Assembly (NCBI GenBank): GCA_903894475.1 | Contig: CAITQH010000051.1 | Coordinates: 1-32,119 of the forward strand | From: an uncultured beta proteobacterium | Lineage (GTDB): Bacteria > Pseudomonadota > Gammaproteobacteria > Burkholderiales > Burkholderiaceae_C | Direction: 5' to 3' | Length of the DNA stretch: 32,119 bases | Shown here: piece after piece, positions 1 to 8,012 of the stretch | Layout: each line of letters opens with the position of its first letter | Numbering within the stretch: position 1 is the first letter of the stretch | Program-made: the position numbers and the translations under genes | Notes under the pieces: generated by a model | Database searches by the model: none | The model's input: the letters and a program-made list of their open reading frames with translations, nothing else | What the model was told of the DNA's origin: nothing

Positions 1-2
1 CA

Positions 3-65
3 CAGGAGATCGGATCGGATAAGCAAAACTTGAGGAACTTCATCGACACCGACCAAGTTCGGTAA
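3..65 (+). CDS. Possible C-terminal end of a gene entering from the left edge
   Basis: From base 3 one plus-strand frame stays open for 20 codons and ends in TAA at 63-65. The other two plus frames close earlier. The peptide ends in NFIDTDQVR, which is compositionally plausible for a protein C-terminus. The next gene is convergent and ends 20 bases away, which fits a gene ending here. Twenty codons are too few for a function, and chance openness cannot be excluded. Confidence 0.25.
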   Translation, partial: QEIGSDKQNLRNFIDTDQVR

Positions 66-85
66 CTGATGAGGTGGAGGGTTTC

Positions 86-853
86 TCAGGCTGTCCGTTG
101 CGCAAACTTGAATGGACTTTGGTACAGCCATATTGGCCTGTCCGGGCTGGCATAGACAAGCGCAGTCGGTTGTAGATCGGTGGCGGCAAACTCCAAACTG
201 ACCAGCCAGCTACCGGGACGCATTTCTGCGCGCGCTTTGGCTACCGCGCGCGGCATCGTTTCCGGTCGTTGAAACAGGTAGACCATGTCATAGGCCTGCC
301 AATCTTCGCGCCAGATATCGCCTAAGCGAACCTGCGCCCACGGGCAGCGAAACGCCGCCACCCAACGCAAGGGCCAACTGAATTCGATCCCGACACAGCG
401 TGCGTCGGGGTAGGCCAAATGAAGTGCTTTCAGGCCATCTCCGGCACCGCAACCGGCATCCAGAACCAGGGCATTTGTTGGCAACTTCGCGCAGTTTGGC
501 AAATCCCGCAGCGCCTGCAAGGGTGTTGGAAAGACCGGTGCATCGCCCCACGTATGCAACGGGTAAACCAGCAAAGCCAATGCCAGAGGAAGCAACCAGA
601 GCCAGGTACTCGCAGACGGTGCGCTGCTCAGCAAAGCGGAAATCGGAAAACCCAGCGCCAAGGCCAGCTGCCGAGCATGAGAGCTACCACGCCAGCGCGC
701 CACACCTGTTGCGACCATGCCCAGCAGGCAGGCCAACAGCATCGCCAGGGTGGCTGGTATGGCCCATGCCAGCAGGGTCTTGTAGAGCAACCACGCCGCA
801 GCCCACACTGCCAGTGCCGGCATCGGCCATTTCAGGTAGGTAGACGAACTCAA
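86..853 (-). CDS. Membrane-anchored class I SAM-dependent methyltransferase
   Basis: This 255-residue protein has an N-terminal hydrophobic half (residues about 10-100) with three or four predicted membrane segments. A methyltransferase fold follows: the SAM-binding glycine loop VLDAGCGAGDG lies near residue 130, and an acidic residue ends the second strand in CVGIEF. The later segment MVYLFQRPETMP fits the usual substrate or active-site region. The substrate is unknown. The start used is TTG at 853, because homolog-like sequence (LKWPMPALAVW) precedes the only nearby in-frame ATG at 823. Neither start has a convincing ribosome-binding site, so 823 remains possible. The gene is convergent with whatever ends at 65 and divergent from the secreted protein at 954. 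The domain assignment is fairly safe; the role is not. Confidence 0.8.
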   Translation of the reverse strand: MSSSTYLKWPMPALAVWAAAWLLYKTLLAWAIPATLAMLLACLLGMVATGVARWRGSSHARQLALALGFPISALLSSAPSASTWLWLLPLALALLVYPLHTWGDAPVFPTPLQALRDLPNCAKLPTNALVLDAGCGAGDGLKALHLAYPDARCVGIEFSWPLRWVAAFRCPWAQVRLGDIWREDWQAYDMVYLFQRPETMPRAVAKARAEMRPGSWLVSLEFAATDLQPTALVYASPDRPIWLYQSPFKFAQRTA

Positions 854-953
854 TTGTTGCGGGTGTAAGGTTTTGCAGGCATCGGATCCACAGGGGCAAT
901 CTTAAGGGAGGGATGTCTTATCATTGACGCCTGAAAACACTGTCGGATCAAAG

Positions 954-1352
954 ATGACAATGATGAATATGGTTTTGCGAGTTCTTTGCATCGCCGCGGC
1001 AAGCGGTTCATGTCAGGCCGCGTGGGTCGAGATTGGAGCCAATGAAAGCGGGACTTTTTACGTTGATCCGCCAACGATGCAGAGGTCAGGCGACATCGTA
1101 AAAATGTGGTATCTGGTCGACTTCAAAAGGGCTCAGGTAGACAGCAACACAAAAGCTTTCTTGTCGTCCAAAGACCACAGTGAGTACGACTGCAAGGAAG
1201 AAAGATCGCGAACCCTGTATTACAACAATTACAGTGAAAAAATGGGAACTGGAAAGATTATTTTCACCTTAAAGGATCCTCTTCAATGGCGCCCCACCGG
1301 CAGCGGCACCATAGCAGCTGCCCTGCTTAAAAGGGCCTGTAGCAGGAAATAG
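954..1352 (+). CDS. Secreted Adhesin_E-like protein
   Basis: A small exported protein of 132 residues. The first 22 residues look like a signal peptide with probable cleavage after SCQA. The mature part opens with WVEIGANESGTFYVDP and has VKMWYLVDF and SEYDC followed by RSRTLYYNNYSEKMGTG. This pattern is typical of the surface-adhesin-E-like family (Pfam Adhesin_E), common as short periplasmic or surface proteins in betaproteobacteria. The family's usual final cysteine is present (ACSRK). An upstream in-frame TTG at 924 would place ten extra polar residues before the signal peptide, so ATG 954 is preferred; ATG 960 is also possible. It is a single gene divergent from the methyltransferase and convergent with the Sel1 gene. 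The family call is from recognition only, and no function can be assigned. Confidence 0.75.
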   Translation: MTMMNMVLRVLCIAAASGSCQAAWVEIGANESGTFYVDPPTMQRSGDIVKMWYLVDFKRAQVDSNTKAFLSSKDHSEYDCKEERSRTLYYNNYSEKMGTGKIIFTLKDPLQWRPTGSGTIAAALLKRACSRK

Positions 1353-1387
1353 CAAAGGCCACGACAACCAGCTTGCCGTAATGAGCG

Positions 1388-1873
1388 TCATTTGCAACCC
1401 TGAAATTTCCTCTGCTGGCAATCCAGCGTCATCCTCTTTGCTTGTGAAAATTCTTCCAGATTGAGTGATTTCTCAGCCTGGTCGCGGACCTTGCTTGCAT
1501 CCGGCTGTCCAGCTAGGGCTGCCAGATAGCTCCACATGTAGGCACGAAGGTTGTCACGCGACACGCCTTGCCCGTTGGCATACATGAAAGCAAGTTTGTA
1601 TTGCGCCTTGACTTCACCCTGAACTGCCGCCAGTCGATACCACTTGATGGCGATGGAGTAGTCCTGCGCTACCCCTTGCCCTTGTGCGTACATGGCACCA
1701 ACAATAGATTGTCCTGCACGGTCTCCGCGTTCAGCCACAGAACGCCATTTTCTCAGGGCGGTTACATAATCCTGGCGTTCGTAAGCTGCATAACCATCTT
1801 CCCAATCGCCAGCGCTAACCACATTCCAGTTGGCCGACAGCATGAACAGCAAGGCAAAAAGTGTATTTCTCAT
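1388..1873 (-). CDS. Short secreted Sel1-repeat protein
   Basis: This 161-residue protein starts with a signal peptide (about residues 1-21, ending VVSA) and continues as Sel1-type alpha-helical repeats. A capping helix (GYAAYERQDYVTALRKW) is followed by about two full 36-residue units carrying AQ..VGAMYAQGQGVAQDY..AIKWYRLAA. The C-terminus QAKRMTLDCQQRKF closely matches the end of the larger Sel1 protein at 23508-24689 (QAQKMARDCQQRNF), so the two are related paralogs. Sel1 repeats bind protein partners and have no catalytic role. The start ATG is one base after the stop of the preceding gene (TGA-C-ATG), indicating translational coupling. It may be the last gene of the motA-led transcript. 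Confidence 0.85.
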   Translation of the reverse strand: MRNTLFALLFMLSANWNVVSAGDWEDGYAAYERQDYVTALRKWRSVAERGDRAGQSIVGAMYAQGQGVAQDYSIAIKWYRLAAVQGEVKAQYKLAFMYANGQGVSRDNLRAYMWSYLAALAGQPDASKVRDQAEKSLNLEEFSQAKRMTLDCQQRKFQGCK

Positions 1874-1874
1874 G

Positions 1875-2405
1875 TCAGAAAGGTGCTTTGGTCATTTTTC
1901 CACAATAGCCTTTGACAATTTCAATCTTGCGGCCATCCTTGATGGTCAGAGATTGAAGAAATGCTCCGGTGCTGCGGTCCAGCGTAAACTGTTCACCGGT
2001 TACCATGGTGCCGAATCGTTCGAACATTGCGGGTCGGCTGACCGTAGCCCTGCTTCCCTTGACGACCATGGCGCCCTTGCGGGATTCTGAAATTGAAAAT
2101 ACGCCCTGGTACCAACCCGCCTTATTTTTATAGTCCAAACCGGCGGCCATCATTTCCTTGTAGACCTTGGGGGGGGCGTCCAGATCGTCACCAGGCATGG
2201 TGTAGTTGGCTTCACATATGAGCGTTATATCTTCGTCAGAATGCTTTGCTTTTTCCGCCTTCAAGCGTTCGTCGGCAGACTGTGCGTCCGACCCTTTGAA
2301 GCCGATCCAGCCAATAGCGTAAGCCATCCAGCCAGTGGCAATGAACACCGCAGTGACTCCGATGACGGATATCAGGGCGATTCGGAGTGAGTTGTTCTTT
2401 TGCAT
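1875..2405 (-). CDS. Hypothetical one-TM protein
   Basis: I do not recognise this 176-residue protein. Residues 8-36 form one hydrophobic segment (RIALISVIGVTAVFIATGW and beyond), so it is probably an N-terminally anchored protein facing the periplasm. The soluble part has two cysteines: one in LICEAN after the anchor and one in the C-terminal KGYCGKM, which could form a disulfide. The phrase FTLDRSTGAFLQSLTI is reminiscent of small beta-rich proteins but is not diagnostic. ATG 2405 has AGGA about 11 bases upstream and starts directly before the hydrophobic segment. The in-frame TTG at 2429 has no ribosome-binding site. It lies 48 bases after the channel gene and one base before the Sel1 gene, probably in the same transcript. 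Confidence 0.7.
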   Translation of the reverse strand: MQKNNSLRIALISVIGVTAVFIATGWMAYAIGWIGFKGSDAQSADERLKAEKAKHSDEDITLICEANYTMPGDDLDAPPKVYKEMMAAGLDYKNKAGWYQGVFSISESRKGAMVVKGSRATVSRPAMFERFGTMVTGEQFTLDRSTGAFLQSLTIKDGRKIEIVKGYCGKMTKAPF

Positions 2406-2453
2406 AATGATGGATGTCCTGCCGATCAATTGAAGGAGTACGCGCGTGTCGCT

Positions 2454-4085
2454 TCAGGAGGGAAGAGATGTTTTTCCCTGAATCTGTCGCCACAACGCTA
2501 TTTCTGTCGCCGTCAGACGATCATCTTTCATGGCTGTTGGTTCAAATTTGCTGGCATCCGTCATGATTCCAAGCTGACGAATTTGCGACAGCAACACTTT
2601 GAAGTGCTCGACCGCATGTTCTGGTGTGGCAGCGATCTTGTGCAGCGGAAGCTGGGCGACATCATCTTTGAGCTCTCGTTCCCGCTTTGCCTTTTCTATC
2701 ATGCGTCTGACCTCCTCCTCGCTCAGGTGGAGACGTTTTGCTTCGGCGTTGATGATGTCGGCTTCGTCACTGGAAATCACACCGTCGCCGAGCATTTCGT
2801 AAACATCTTCCTTAAGTGACTCACGCTCGATACGCAATTGGTCGCTGAAGGCAGAAGAAAGCAGGGCGGCCGGAATAGCGAAAATGCCGATGCCCAGGAG
2901 CGCCAGGACGATGGTCATGACGCGACCCATGGGGGTTATGGGCGAAATATCACCATAACCGACCGATGCCAAGGTGATAACAGCCCAGTAAATTGATTGC
3001 GGGATATTTTCAAATTTGTCAGGTTGTGCTTCATGTTCAAACAGATAACCCAGACTGGCTGTCAGCACTACCAAGAGCATCATGACGAAAGCCGATGCGG
3101 CAAGTACCGGCCATTCGCGAACGATCACTTTGGTCAGGGTTTTGGTCGCTCCGGTATAGCGGGTGAGCTTGAGCAAGCGCAGCAGTCGAAATACGCGCAG
3201 GAATCGCAGGTCAAACAAGTGGTGCAGGAAGGCCTCCAGGTAGAAGGGCAGGATAGCCAGGAAGTCGATCACCGAGGACGTCTCACCGGCTTGCTTGAGG
3301 CGCCCCCCCAGGGCGTGTTGAAAGCGCGGTTCTTCAACACAGCAGTACAGACGCATGCAGTATTCGAGCGTAAAGACACCGACCGCAACGGCATCGAGAA
3401 TGATGAACTGAATGTTCAGAAGATAGTGGATGCTCTGGACCGATTCAAGTACCACGGCCACCACCGAAATGACAACCCACAGGGCGATAAAGGTATCGAA
3501 GATCCCGTGCAGGGTGCCGCCGAATTCACTCGGGAAAACAAGGGCATGCATCTTTTGGCGGAAAGTACGACCCCGATTGTCAATAGCAAAATCCTTGAGA
3601 GCGGGTATCAGTACCCGAAAAAGCTTCAGGATTCGGAGCAAACGCAAGAAGCGCAACATCCGTAGGTCCACTGGAATGAAGGCTTGCAGGTAAAACGGTG
3701 CCACTGCCAGGAAGTCAATGACGGCAAAGGGACTGAAGATGTAGCGCAAGTGCGAATAGCCCTTGCCTTTGAACTCGTGGTCTTCCGGCGCCAGGTACAG
3801 TCTCAGGAAATACTCGACAGTGAATATCGCTACTGAAAAAATGTCGAATGCATGAAACAGAACTTTGTTCGGCTCATAGATCGCTGGAATGTGCTCGAAC
3901 AGAAGGGCAAACAGGTTGGTAACGATCAGAATGGCGATCCAGCGGTCTATCCCCTTTTGATAGTTGCCTGCTACGTGGGGATCGAGCAGCCAGCTATAAA
4001 TCCACTTGCGCAGGGGAAGACCCTGCGGGATCTCGGCCCGGTGGTTGAAACCATGAATCTTCGAGAGGTTGTTGGCTGGTTCCAT
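2454..4085 (-). CDS. Potassium channel with tandem voltage-sensor domains and one pore
   Basis: A 543-residue membrane protein with two complete voltage-sensor modules before a single pore. Sensor 1 spans about residues 48-165 (S2 TVEYFLRLY, S3 VIDFLAVAPFYL, S4 with R142, R145, R148, R151, K154, R157). Sensor 2 spans about 193-310 with the same landmarks (TLEYCMRLY, VIDFLAILPFYL, S4 R294, R297, R300, R303, K306, R309). The pore follows with the selectivity filter TLASVGYGD at 371-379 and an inner helix to about 415. The cytoplasmic tail has a short helical segment (GVISSDEADIINAEAKRL) that loosely resembles SHOCT-type tails. Usual bacterial Kv channels have one sensor. ATG 4085 has GAGGA seven bases upstream; an upstream in-frame start at 4142 would overlap the preceding gene. 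It lies 10 bases after the motB-linked gene. Confidence 0.9.
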   Translation of the reverse strand: MEPANNLSKIHGFNHRAEIPQGLPLRKWIYSWLLDPHVAGNYQKGIDRWIAILIVTNLFALLFEHIPAIYEPNKVLFHAFDIFSVAIFTVEYFLRLYLAPEDHEFKGKGYSHLRYIFSPFAVIDFLAVAPFYLQAFIPVDLRMLRFLRLLRILKLFRVLIPALKDFAIDNRGRTFRQKMHALVFPSEFGGTLHGIFDTFIALWVVISVVAVVLESVQSIHYLLNIQFIILDAVAVGVFTLEYCMRLYCCVEEPRFQHALGGRLKQAGETSSVIDFLAILPFYLEAFLHHLFDLRFLRVFRLLRLLKLTRYTGATKTLTKVIVREWPVLAASAFVMMLLVVLTASLGYLFEHEAQPDKFENIPQSIYWAVITLASVGYGDISPITPMGRVMTIVLALLGIGIFAIPAALLSSAFSDQLRIERESLKEDVYEMLGDGVISSDEADIINAEAKRLHLSEEEVRRMIEKAKRERELKDDVAQLPLHKIAATPEHAVEHFKVLLSQIRQLGIMTDASKFEPTAMKDDRLTATEIALWRQIQGKTSLPS

Positions 4086-4095
4086 GGCTCTGTCC

Positions 4096-4785
4096 TCAGA
4101 ATTCGAGTTCGGCAATACGGATCGGGTACGCACCCTTGTCACATACCGTGATCCGGATTTGCATTTTCTGGTCGATTGGATCGGATTCGGTCAGTGGTGA
4201 ATTGATGGTTGGTATGGCTGAACCGGGCGGTGTGGCCTGGATCTTTTCCAGCATCAGATTGCCGGCAAGACTCCGGTCGGCCATATCACACTTGGCCACC
4301 AGGGCAATTGGCTTGTTGCTAAACGGATTGAGCATATTGGCTAATGGGCCAGCCTGCGTTGTCAGCGCTTTCAGGCAAGGCCCCCAGACGCGTGGCGTTG
4401 GAACCAGCGGTGGGCTGGCAGGCGAGGTTGGCGTCAGTGCTTCAGATTTCGCCGCTGGCTGGGTTTCCGCACTCGGTTCGGCACTCGGATTGGGATTGAC
4501 GGGTGTTGCTTGCGTTGCAACCGGCGTAACAACTGGCAGTGCGCTAATACTGCAGGAAGCGGGTTCGTAGTTTGCCTTTGCGCGATCCTGTCCGGCTTGG
4601 GTAAACCATTTTGCCCACAGCTCTCCGTTGCGCTTGGTTCCTTCGTTGTGCATGCCCTCCTGGTAAGCCAGACGCCCAACCCAGGCCACGCATACCATGG
4701 AAAAGACAAGAAAGGCCAGAAAGAGCATGTCAGGCAGTGTCAGCACTTTGACCTTATTGGCTTGGGTAGGGGCTAAATCATCCAT
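4096..4785 (-). CDS. Hypothetical one-TM protein in the motAB operon
   Basis: This 229-residue protein is not recognised. It has a short cytoplasmic N-terminus, one membrane helix at about 16-40 (LPDMLFLAFLVFSMVCVAWVG), a charged juxtamembrane stretch to about 75, a Pro/Ala/Thr-rich linker (about 82-132) and a C-terminal domain of about 95 residues. That domain carries three cysteines (137, 166, 215) and motifs GPLANMLNPFSNKP and CDKGAYPIRIAELEF. The arrangement, a membrane anchor plus flexible linker plus periplasmic domain, resembles MotB topology but has no OmpA motif. ATG 4785 has GGAG seven bases upstream; the open frame extends to 5043 but that part lies inside motB. It starts 31 bases after motB and ends 10 bases before the channel, so a stator- or channel-associated role is possible but unproven. 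Confidence 0.75.
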   Translation of the reverse strand: MDDLAPTQANKVKVLTLPDMLFLAFLVFSMVCVAWVGRLAYQEGMHNEGTKRNGELWAKWFTQAGQDRAKANYEPASCSISALPVVTPVATQATPVNPNPSAEPSAETQPAAKSEALTPTSPASPPLVPTPRVWGPCLKALTTQAGPLANMLNPFSNKPIALVAKCDMADRSLAGNLMLEKIQATPPGSAIPTINSPLTESDPIDQKMQIRITVCDKGAYPIRIAELEF

Positions 4786-4816
4786 AGGGTGGCTCCAATT
4801 CAATAGCCTGTGCAGG

Positions 4817-5809
4817 TCAATCGCGGTAGCGCACCGTGATATTGATGCGGCGATTTCGAGGATCTTTGGGGTCGTTCGGGTTGTAGGGTGCTGTGTCTGC
4901 GACACCTTCAATGTGAGAGAAACGGTTCGGCCCGACGCCGCTGCGCTCCAGCAAGGCGCGAGTCGATTCGGCGCGCTCGGCTGACAGGGACCAGTTGTTT
5001 CGCGTCTGTGAACCGGTGAATGGCAAACTGTCCGTGTGCCCACGCACGCTGAGCTTGTTTGGCATGGTTGCCAGCGAGCGTGCGACCTCTTCGATCAGCG
5101 CCAGGGCGCGAGGCTGGAGTTGACTGGTTCCCAGTGAGAACATCGCAAAATCCGCTTTGTCGATGATCTCAATGCGCAGGCCTTCCTTCTCCCGCACAAA
5201 CTGCACCTGGTCACTTATCTTCTGCAGATTCGGATTTTTCTCAAGGTGCTCGCGAACTTCCTTTTCGACTTTGTCAAAATTGTTGTTGTCCGCCTCTTCG
5301 ATACTCTTGCGCTTTTCCGATTGAGTTGATTGATCTGTGTCTCTGGCGTTTTCGCTGTTCGGTGAAGGATCGTTTTCAGTTGGACCGCCCTCTGATCGGG
5401 GTGTCAGACGTTGCAGGGGTGCAGTTTGCTTGGCGGTGTAAGGAAAGCCGTCGGTGTCGACGATGGATTTTCCGCCCATGATGCCATTGGATCCGGCTAG
5501 TTTCCCCATCGTGATCTCGCTGTGCGAGGTCGGTTTGAAGTAGTCTGCAATACTCTTTCTTTGCGATTCATTGGTTGCACCCAAAATCCACATCAACAGA
5601 AAGAACGCCATCATGGCCGTCATCATGTCCGCCAGCGCGATCTTCCAGGCGCCACCGTGGGCGCCGGCGTGACCCGGCTGGATCTTCTTGATGATGATGA
5701 TGGGCGCGAGCGCCTCTGGCCCGACGGGTTTGTCCGCCGGTGGCGTTGCAGCGTCCGTTGCTGGTGCTGGCGCAGCCGGCGTTTGCTGGGATTCTTCCGA
5801 GTCAGCCAT
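4817..5809 (-). CDS. motB: Flagellar stator protein MotB
   Basis: MotB anchors the stator to peptidoglycan and carries the ion-binding aspartate. The single membrane helix has WKIALADMMTAMMAFFLLMW with D61 at the position of E. coli Asp32. An acidic/polar plug and linker region follows (about 95-190). The C-terminal OmpA-type peptidoglycan-binding domain shows GHTDSLPF, NWSLSAERA and NRRINITV. The N-terminus before the helix is long (about 54 residues, Ala/Pro-rich). ATG 5809 is chosen because GAGG lies nine bases upstream. A GTG at 5815, overlapping the motA stop as GTGA, is only three bases from that site. The ion specificity cannot be told safely from sequence. Confidence 0.96.
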   Translation of the reverse strand: MADSEESQQTPAAPAPATDAATPPADKPVGPEALAPIIIIKKIQPGHAGAHGGAWKIALADMMTAMMAFFLLMWILGATNESQRKSIADYFKPTSHSEITMGKLAGSNGIMGGKSIVDTDGFPYTAKQTAPLQRLTPRSEGGPTENDPSPNSENARDTDQSTQSEKRKSIEEADNNNFDKVEKEVREHLEKNPNLQKISDQVQFVREKEGLRIEIIDKADFAMFSLGTSQLQPRALALIEEVARSLATMPNKLSVRGHTDSLPFTGSQTRNNWSLSAERAESTRALLERSGVGPNRFSHIEGVADTAPYNPNDPKDPRNRRINITVRYRD

Positions 5810-5811
5810 CG

Positions 5812-6675
5812 TCACTTACCTCGCAGGCCGTCAAAGACCTCGGCAAAGCTTGGCTGGTTGTGGTGGCTGATGCCAACGCGTGCCGCCTCCAGAATCAGTG
5901 GCATGGGATGCCCATGCATGGTCCCGATGATGATTTGCTTTACAACGCCGTAAATCGCGGATTCATCTTCAATGATCTGACTCAGACGCTTGGCCCAGGG
6001 TTCCACCAGTCCATAGGCCAGGAAAACCCCAAGAAAGGTACCGACCAGAGCCGCACCAACCAGTCCACCCAGAATGGCAGGCGGTTGATCGATGGCGGCC
6101 ATGGTTTTCACGACACCCAGGACGCACGCCACAATCCCCAGGGCCGGCAATGCGCCGGCCAGCGTGGCCAAGGCGTCGGCATTTTTCAGTTCGTCGTGGT
6201 GGTGGGTCTTGATGGAGTTTTCCATCACCTCTTCGACCGCATGAGGACTCAAGGTGCCTTGCGATACGACCATCAAGCGCACTGTATCGGTGATCAGGTG
6301 CAGCAGAGCATGGTCCTTGAGCAACTTGGGGTACTCGCTGAAGATCGCGCTTGACTCCGGTGTTTCTATGTGCGCCTCCAGTGCCACTGCTCCTTCGCTC
6401 TTGAGGGTCTTCATGACTTTGGAGACGCAGAAAATCACGTTCAGGTAGTCTTGTTTCTTGTACTTGGGGCCGGAGAAAGTCTTGCCGATCCCGCTCATGG
6501 CACCTTTGATCACTTGCACGCTATTGCCAATCAGCAAACCCCCAATTCCCGCCCCCACGATCACCAGACCTTCGATTGGCGCAGCATGAATAATGGGTGC
6601 CATCGATCCGCCGCCCATGATGTAGCCGCCAAAAACACAGCCGAACAAAATTACCAAACCTATGATGCCGAACAT
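5812..6675 (-). CDS. motA: Flagellar stator protein MotA
   Basis: MotA is the four-TM subunit that turns ion flow into torque on FliG. The 287-residue protein starts MFGIIGLVILFGCVFGGYIMGGG, the classic first helix, followed by the second helix near IEGLVIVGAGIGGLLIGN. The large cytoplasmic loop comes next, then helices 3 and 4 around LAGALPALGIVACVLGVVKTM and LGGLVGAALVGTFLGVFLAYG, including the conserved prolines. ATG 6675 is used because GGGGA lies about seven bases upstream; the TTG at 6687 has none. The stop TGA is adjacent to the motB start, so translation is coupled. The gene lies 72 bases after fliS. No separate promoter was recognised, so read-through from the fliS promoter is likely. 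Confidence 0.96.
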   Translation of the reverse strand: MFGIIGLVILFGCVFGGYIMGGGSMAPIIHAAPIEGLVIVGAGIGGLLIGNSVQVIKGAMSGIGKTFSGPKYKKQDYLNVIFCVSKVMKTLKSEGAVALEAHIETPESSAIFSEYPKLLKDHALLHLITDTVRLMVVSQGTLSPHAVEEVMENSIKTHHHDELKNADALATLAGALPALGIVACVLGVVKTMAAIDQPPAILGGLVGAALVGTFLGVFLAYGLVEPWAKRLSQIIEDESAIYGVVKQIIIGTMHGHPMPLILEAARVGISHHNQPSFAEVFDGLRGK

Positions 6676-6747
6676 AATGATCCCCAAATATCGCGACTAC
6701 GGTCGAAGCCAGACGCGCGGGCACTGGCCTGTGGGAATGTCCCCGGT

Positions 6748-7164
6748 TCAATGAAAAGTAGCGAGCGCCTGTGCTGGAAGCAGTGACGGAACGTCCTGCC
6801 AGGCCTGTTGAATGTCGCTCATCAGGCCAAGTACCTCGGTCACTGCTTGTGTGTCGTTCCTGGCGTTGGCATGTATCAGCCGACGCGTTACATAGCTGTA
6901 GAGTTCGTTCAGGTTTTGTGCCAGCTCGCCACCCTTCTTGAAGTCAAGTGAGCTTTGCAGGCCAACCACTATGCGGCTTGCGCGAGACAAACTCTTGCCT
7001 TTTTCCTGAATGGCACCACGTTGCAAATGCCCTTGCGCTGCGGTCAGGCTCTCAATCAGCCCATCGAAAAGCATCTGGATCAGGTCAACACGGTTGGCAA
7101 CTGCCGCCTGCGACGCCAAATTGCCAGCACCATAGGATTCCATGGCTTTGAATTGAACACGCAT
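6748..7164 (-). CDS. fliS: Flagellin export chaperone FliS
   Basis: FliS binds the C-terminus of flagellin in the cytoplasm and prevents premature polymerisation. The 138-residue length is normal. Family features are the N-terminal YGAGNLASQAAVANRVDLIQMLFDGLIESL, the helical middle with SRASRIVVGLQSSLDFKKGGELAQNLNELYSYV and the final helix with an aromatic cluster. ATG 7164 has GGAG nine bases upstream. It is preceded by a sigma-28 promoter (7201-7227), which fits late flagellar expression. fliD and fliC are not adjacent, so fliS is here separated from its usual filament-gene neighbours and sits with the motor genes instead. Confidence 0.93.
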   Translation of the reverse strand: MRVQFKAMESYGAGNLASQAAVANRVDLIQMLFDGLIESLTAAQGHLQRGAIQEKGKSLSRASRIVVGLQSSLDFKKGGELAQNLNELYSYVTRRLIHANARNDTQAVTEVLGLMSDIQQAWQDVPSLLPAQALATFH

Positions 7165-7200
7165 GATCTTGAGCTCCTACTGAAATTCTGTACATAGGAG

Positions 7201-7227
7201 GTATCGGACAATGGTCGGAAAACTTAA
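7201..7227 (-). promoter_or_regulatory. Sigma-28 (FliA) promoter of fliS-motA-motB
   Basis: On the minus strand the -35 box TTAAGTTT is followed by exactly 11 bases and the -10 box TCCGATAC. The enterobacterial sigma-28 consensus is TAAAGTTT-N11-GCCGATAA, so 7 of 8 and 6 of 8 positions match with ideal spacing. Transcription would start roughly 30 bases before the fliS ATG. The sigma factor itself is encoded just upstream (fliA, 7260-8006). Confidence 0.85.
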
Positions 7228-7259
7228 GACCGACACCCCCTACAGGGAAAAAACAGAGC

Positions 7260-8006
7260 TCAGGCAGGGGCGGTGCGTGTTCTTGATGGTGACAAGTCAC
7301 CTATTTGCAAGGTGCTGCGCAGCTTCTTGACTGTTGCAGAAAGAAGTTGGCTGACGCGGGACTCGGTAACGCCAAGGGTTTCGCCAATTTCCTTGAGGTT
7401 GAGCTCTTCGACATAGTAAAGCGACATCAGCAATTGTTCGCGCTCCGGCAGTTCTGCAATCGCACCGGTGACGGCTTGCATGAACTCCTTGTGTTCGAAT
7501 ATCGCCTCAGGCTGTCGTGAACTTGCATCGGCGATGTTCATCACCTCATCAGCCATCACTTCAATGGAAAACGTTTCGAAGCGCTTGGCCTTGCCCCGCT
7601 TCTTCTGAAAGACATCCAATTCATCACCGAGATGTTGGGCAATCTCGGTTTGGGTCGGCGCTCGGCCGAGTACTGAGGATAGATGAATCTTGGCCTGGTT
7701 CTCTGATTTGTTGAAAGCGGTCGCCGAGCGTGGCAGGAAGGACAGCTGTCGCACTTCGTCCAGCATGGCACCTCGGACCCGGCTCAGTGCAAAGTTCTCG
7801 AAGTCGATCCCTTTGCCAGGGTTGTAGGCGCGGGCCGCCTCCAGCAAGCCAATCATTCCGACTTGTATCAGTTCATCGAGTTCCATGAAGGGCGGAATCC
7901 GGACCTTCAGGTGCAAGGCGACGCGTTTGACCATGCCCAAATGGGCCAGTACCAGCGCTTCACTGTTGTTGTGGACTTCCTCGTACAGGCGGGTCGAAGC
8001 TACCAT
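7260..8006 (-). CDS. fliA: Flagellar sigma factor FliA (sigma-28)
   Basis: FliA directs RNA polymerase to late flagellar promoters. The 248-residue protein has region 2 (ELIQVGMIGLLEAARAYNPGKGIDFENFALSRVRGAMLDEVRQ), region 3 and region 4 (LPEREQLLMSLYYVEELNLKEIGETLGVTESRVSQL) in the usual order and length. ATG 8006 follows the flhG stop by six bases. A weak AGG lies upstream, so coupling with flhG is likely. The order flhA-flhF-flhG-fliA is common in polarly flagellated proteobacteria. The anti-sigma factor FlgM is not in the window. Confidence 0.96.
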   Translation of the reverse strand: MVASTRLYEEVHNNSEALVLAHLGMVKRVALHLKVRIPPFMELDELIQVGMIGLLEAARAYNPGKGIDFENFALSRVRGAMLDEVRQLSFLPRSATAFNKSENQAKIHLSSVLGRAPTQTEIAQHLGDELDVFQKKRGKAKRFETFSIEVMADEVMNIADASSRQPEAIFEHKEFMQAVTGAIAELPEREQLLMSLYYVEELNLKEIGETLGVTESRVSQLLSATVKKLRSTLQIGDLSPSRTRTAPA

Positions 8007-8012
8007 GATGGC

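Noticed and set aside
2997-3665. 222-codon plus-strand frame inside the channel gene
   Set aside because: The opposite strand encodes a complete channel with clear sensors and pore. This frame has low-complexity Gln/Glu-rich sequence and no domain.
7174-7200. Inverted repeat CTCCTA / TAGGAG that could hide the fliS ribosome-binding site
   Set aside because: The left arm coincides with the expected sigma-28 transcription start, so it would be mostly absent from the RNA.
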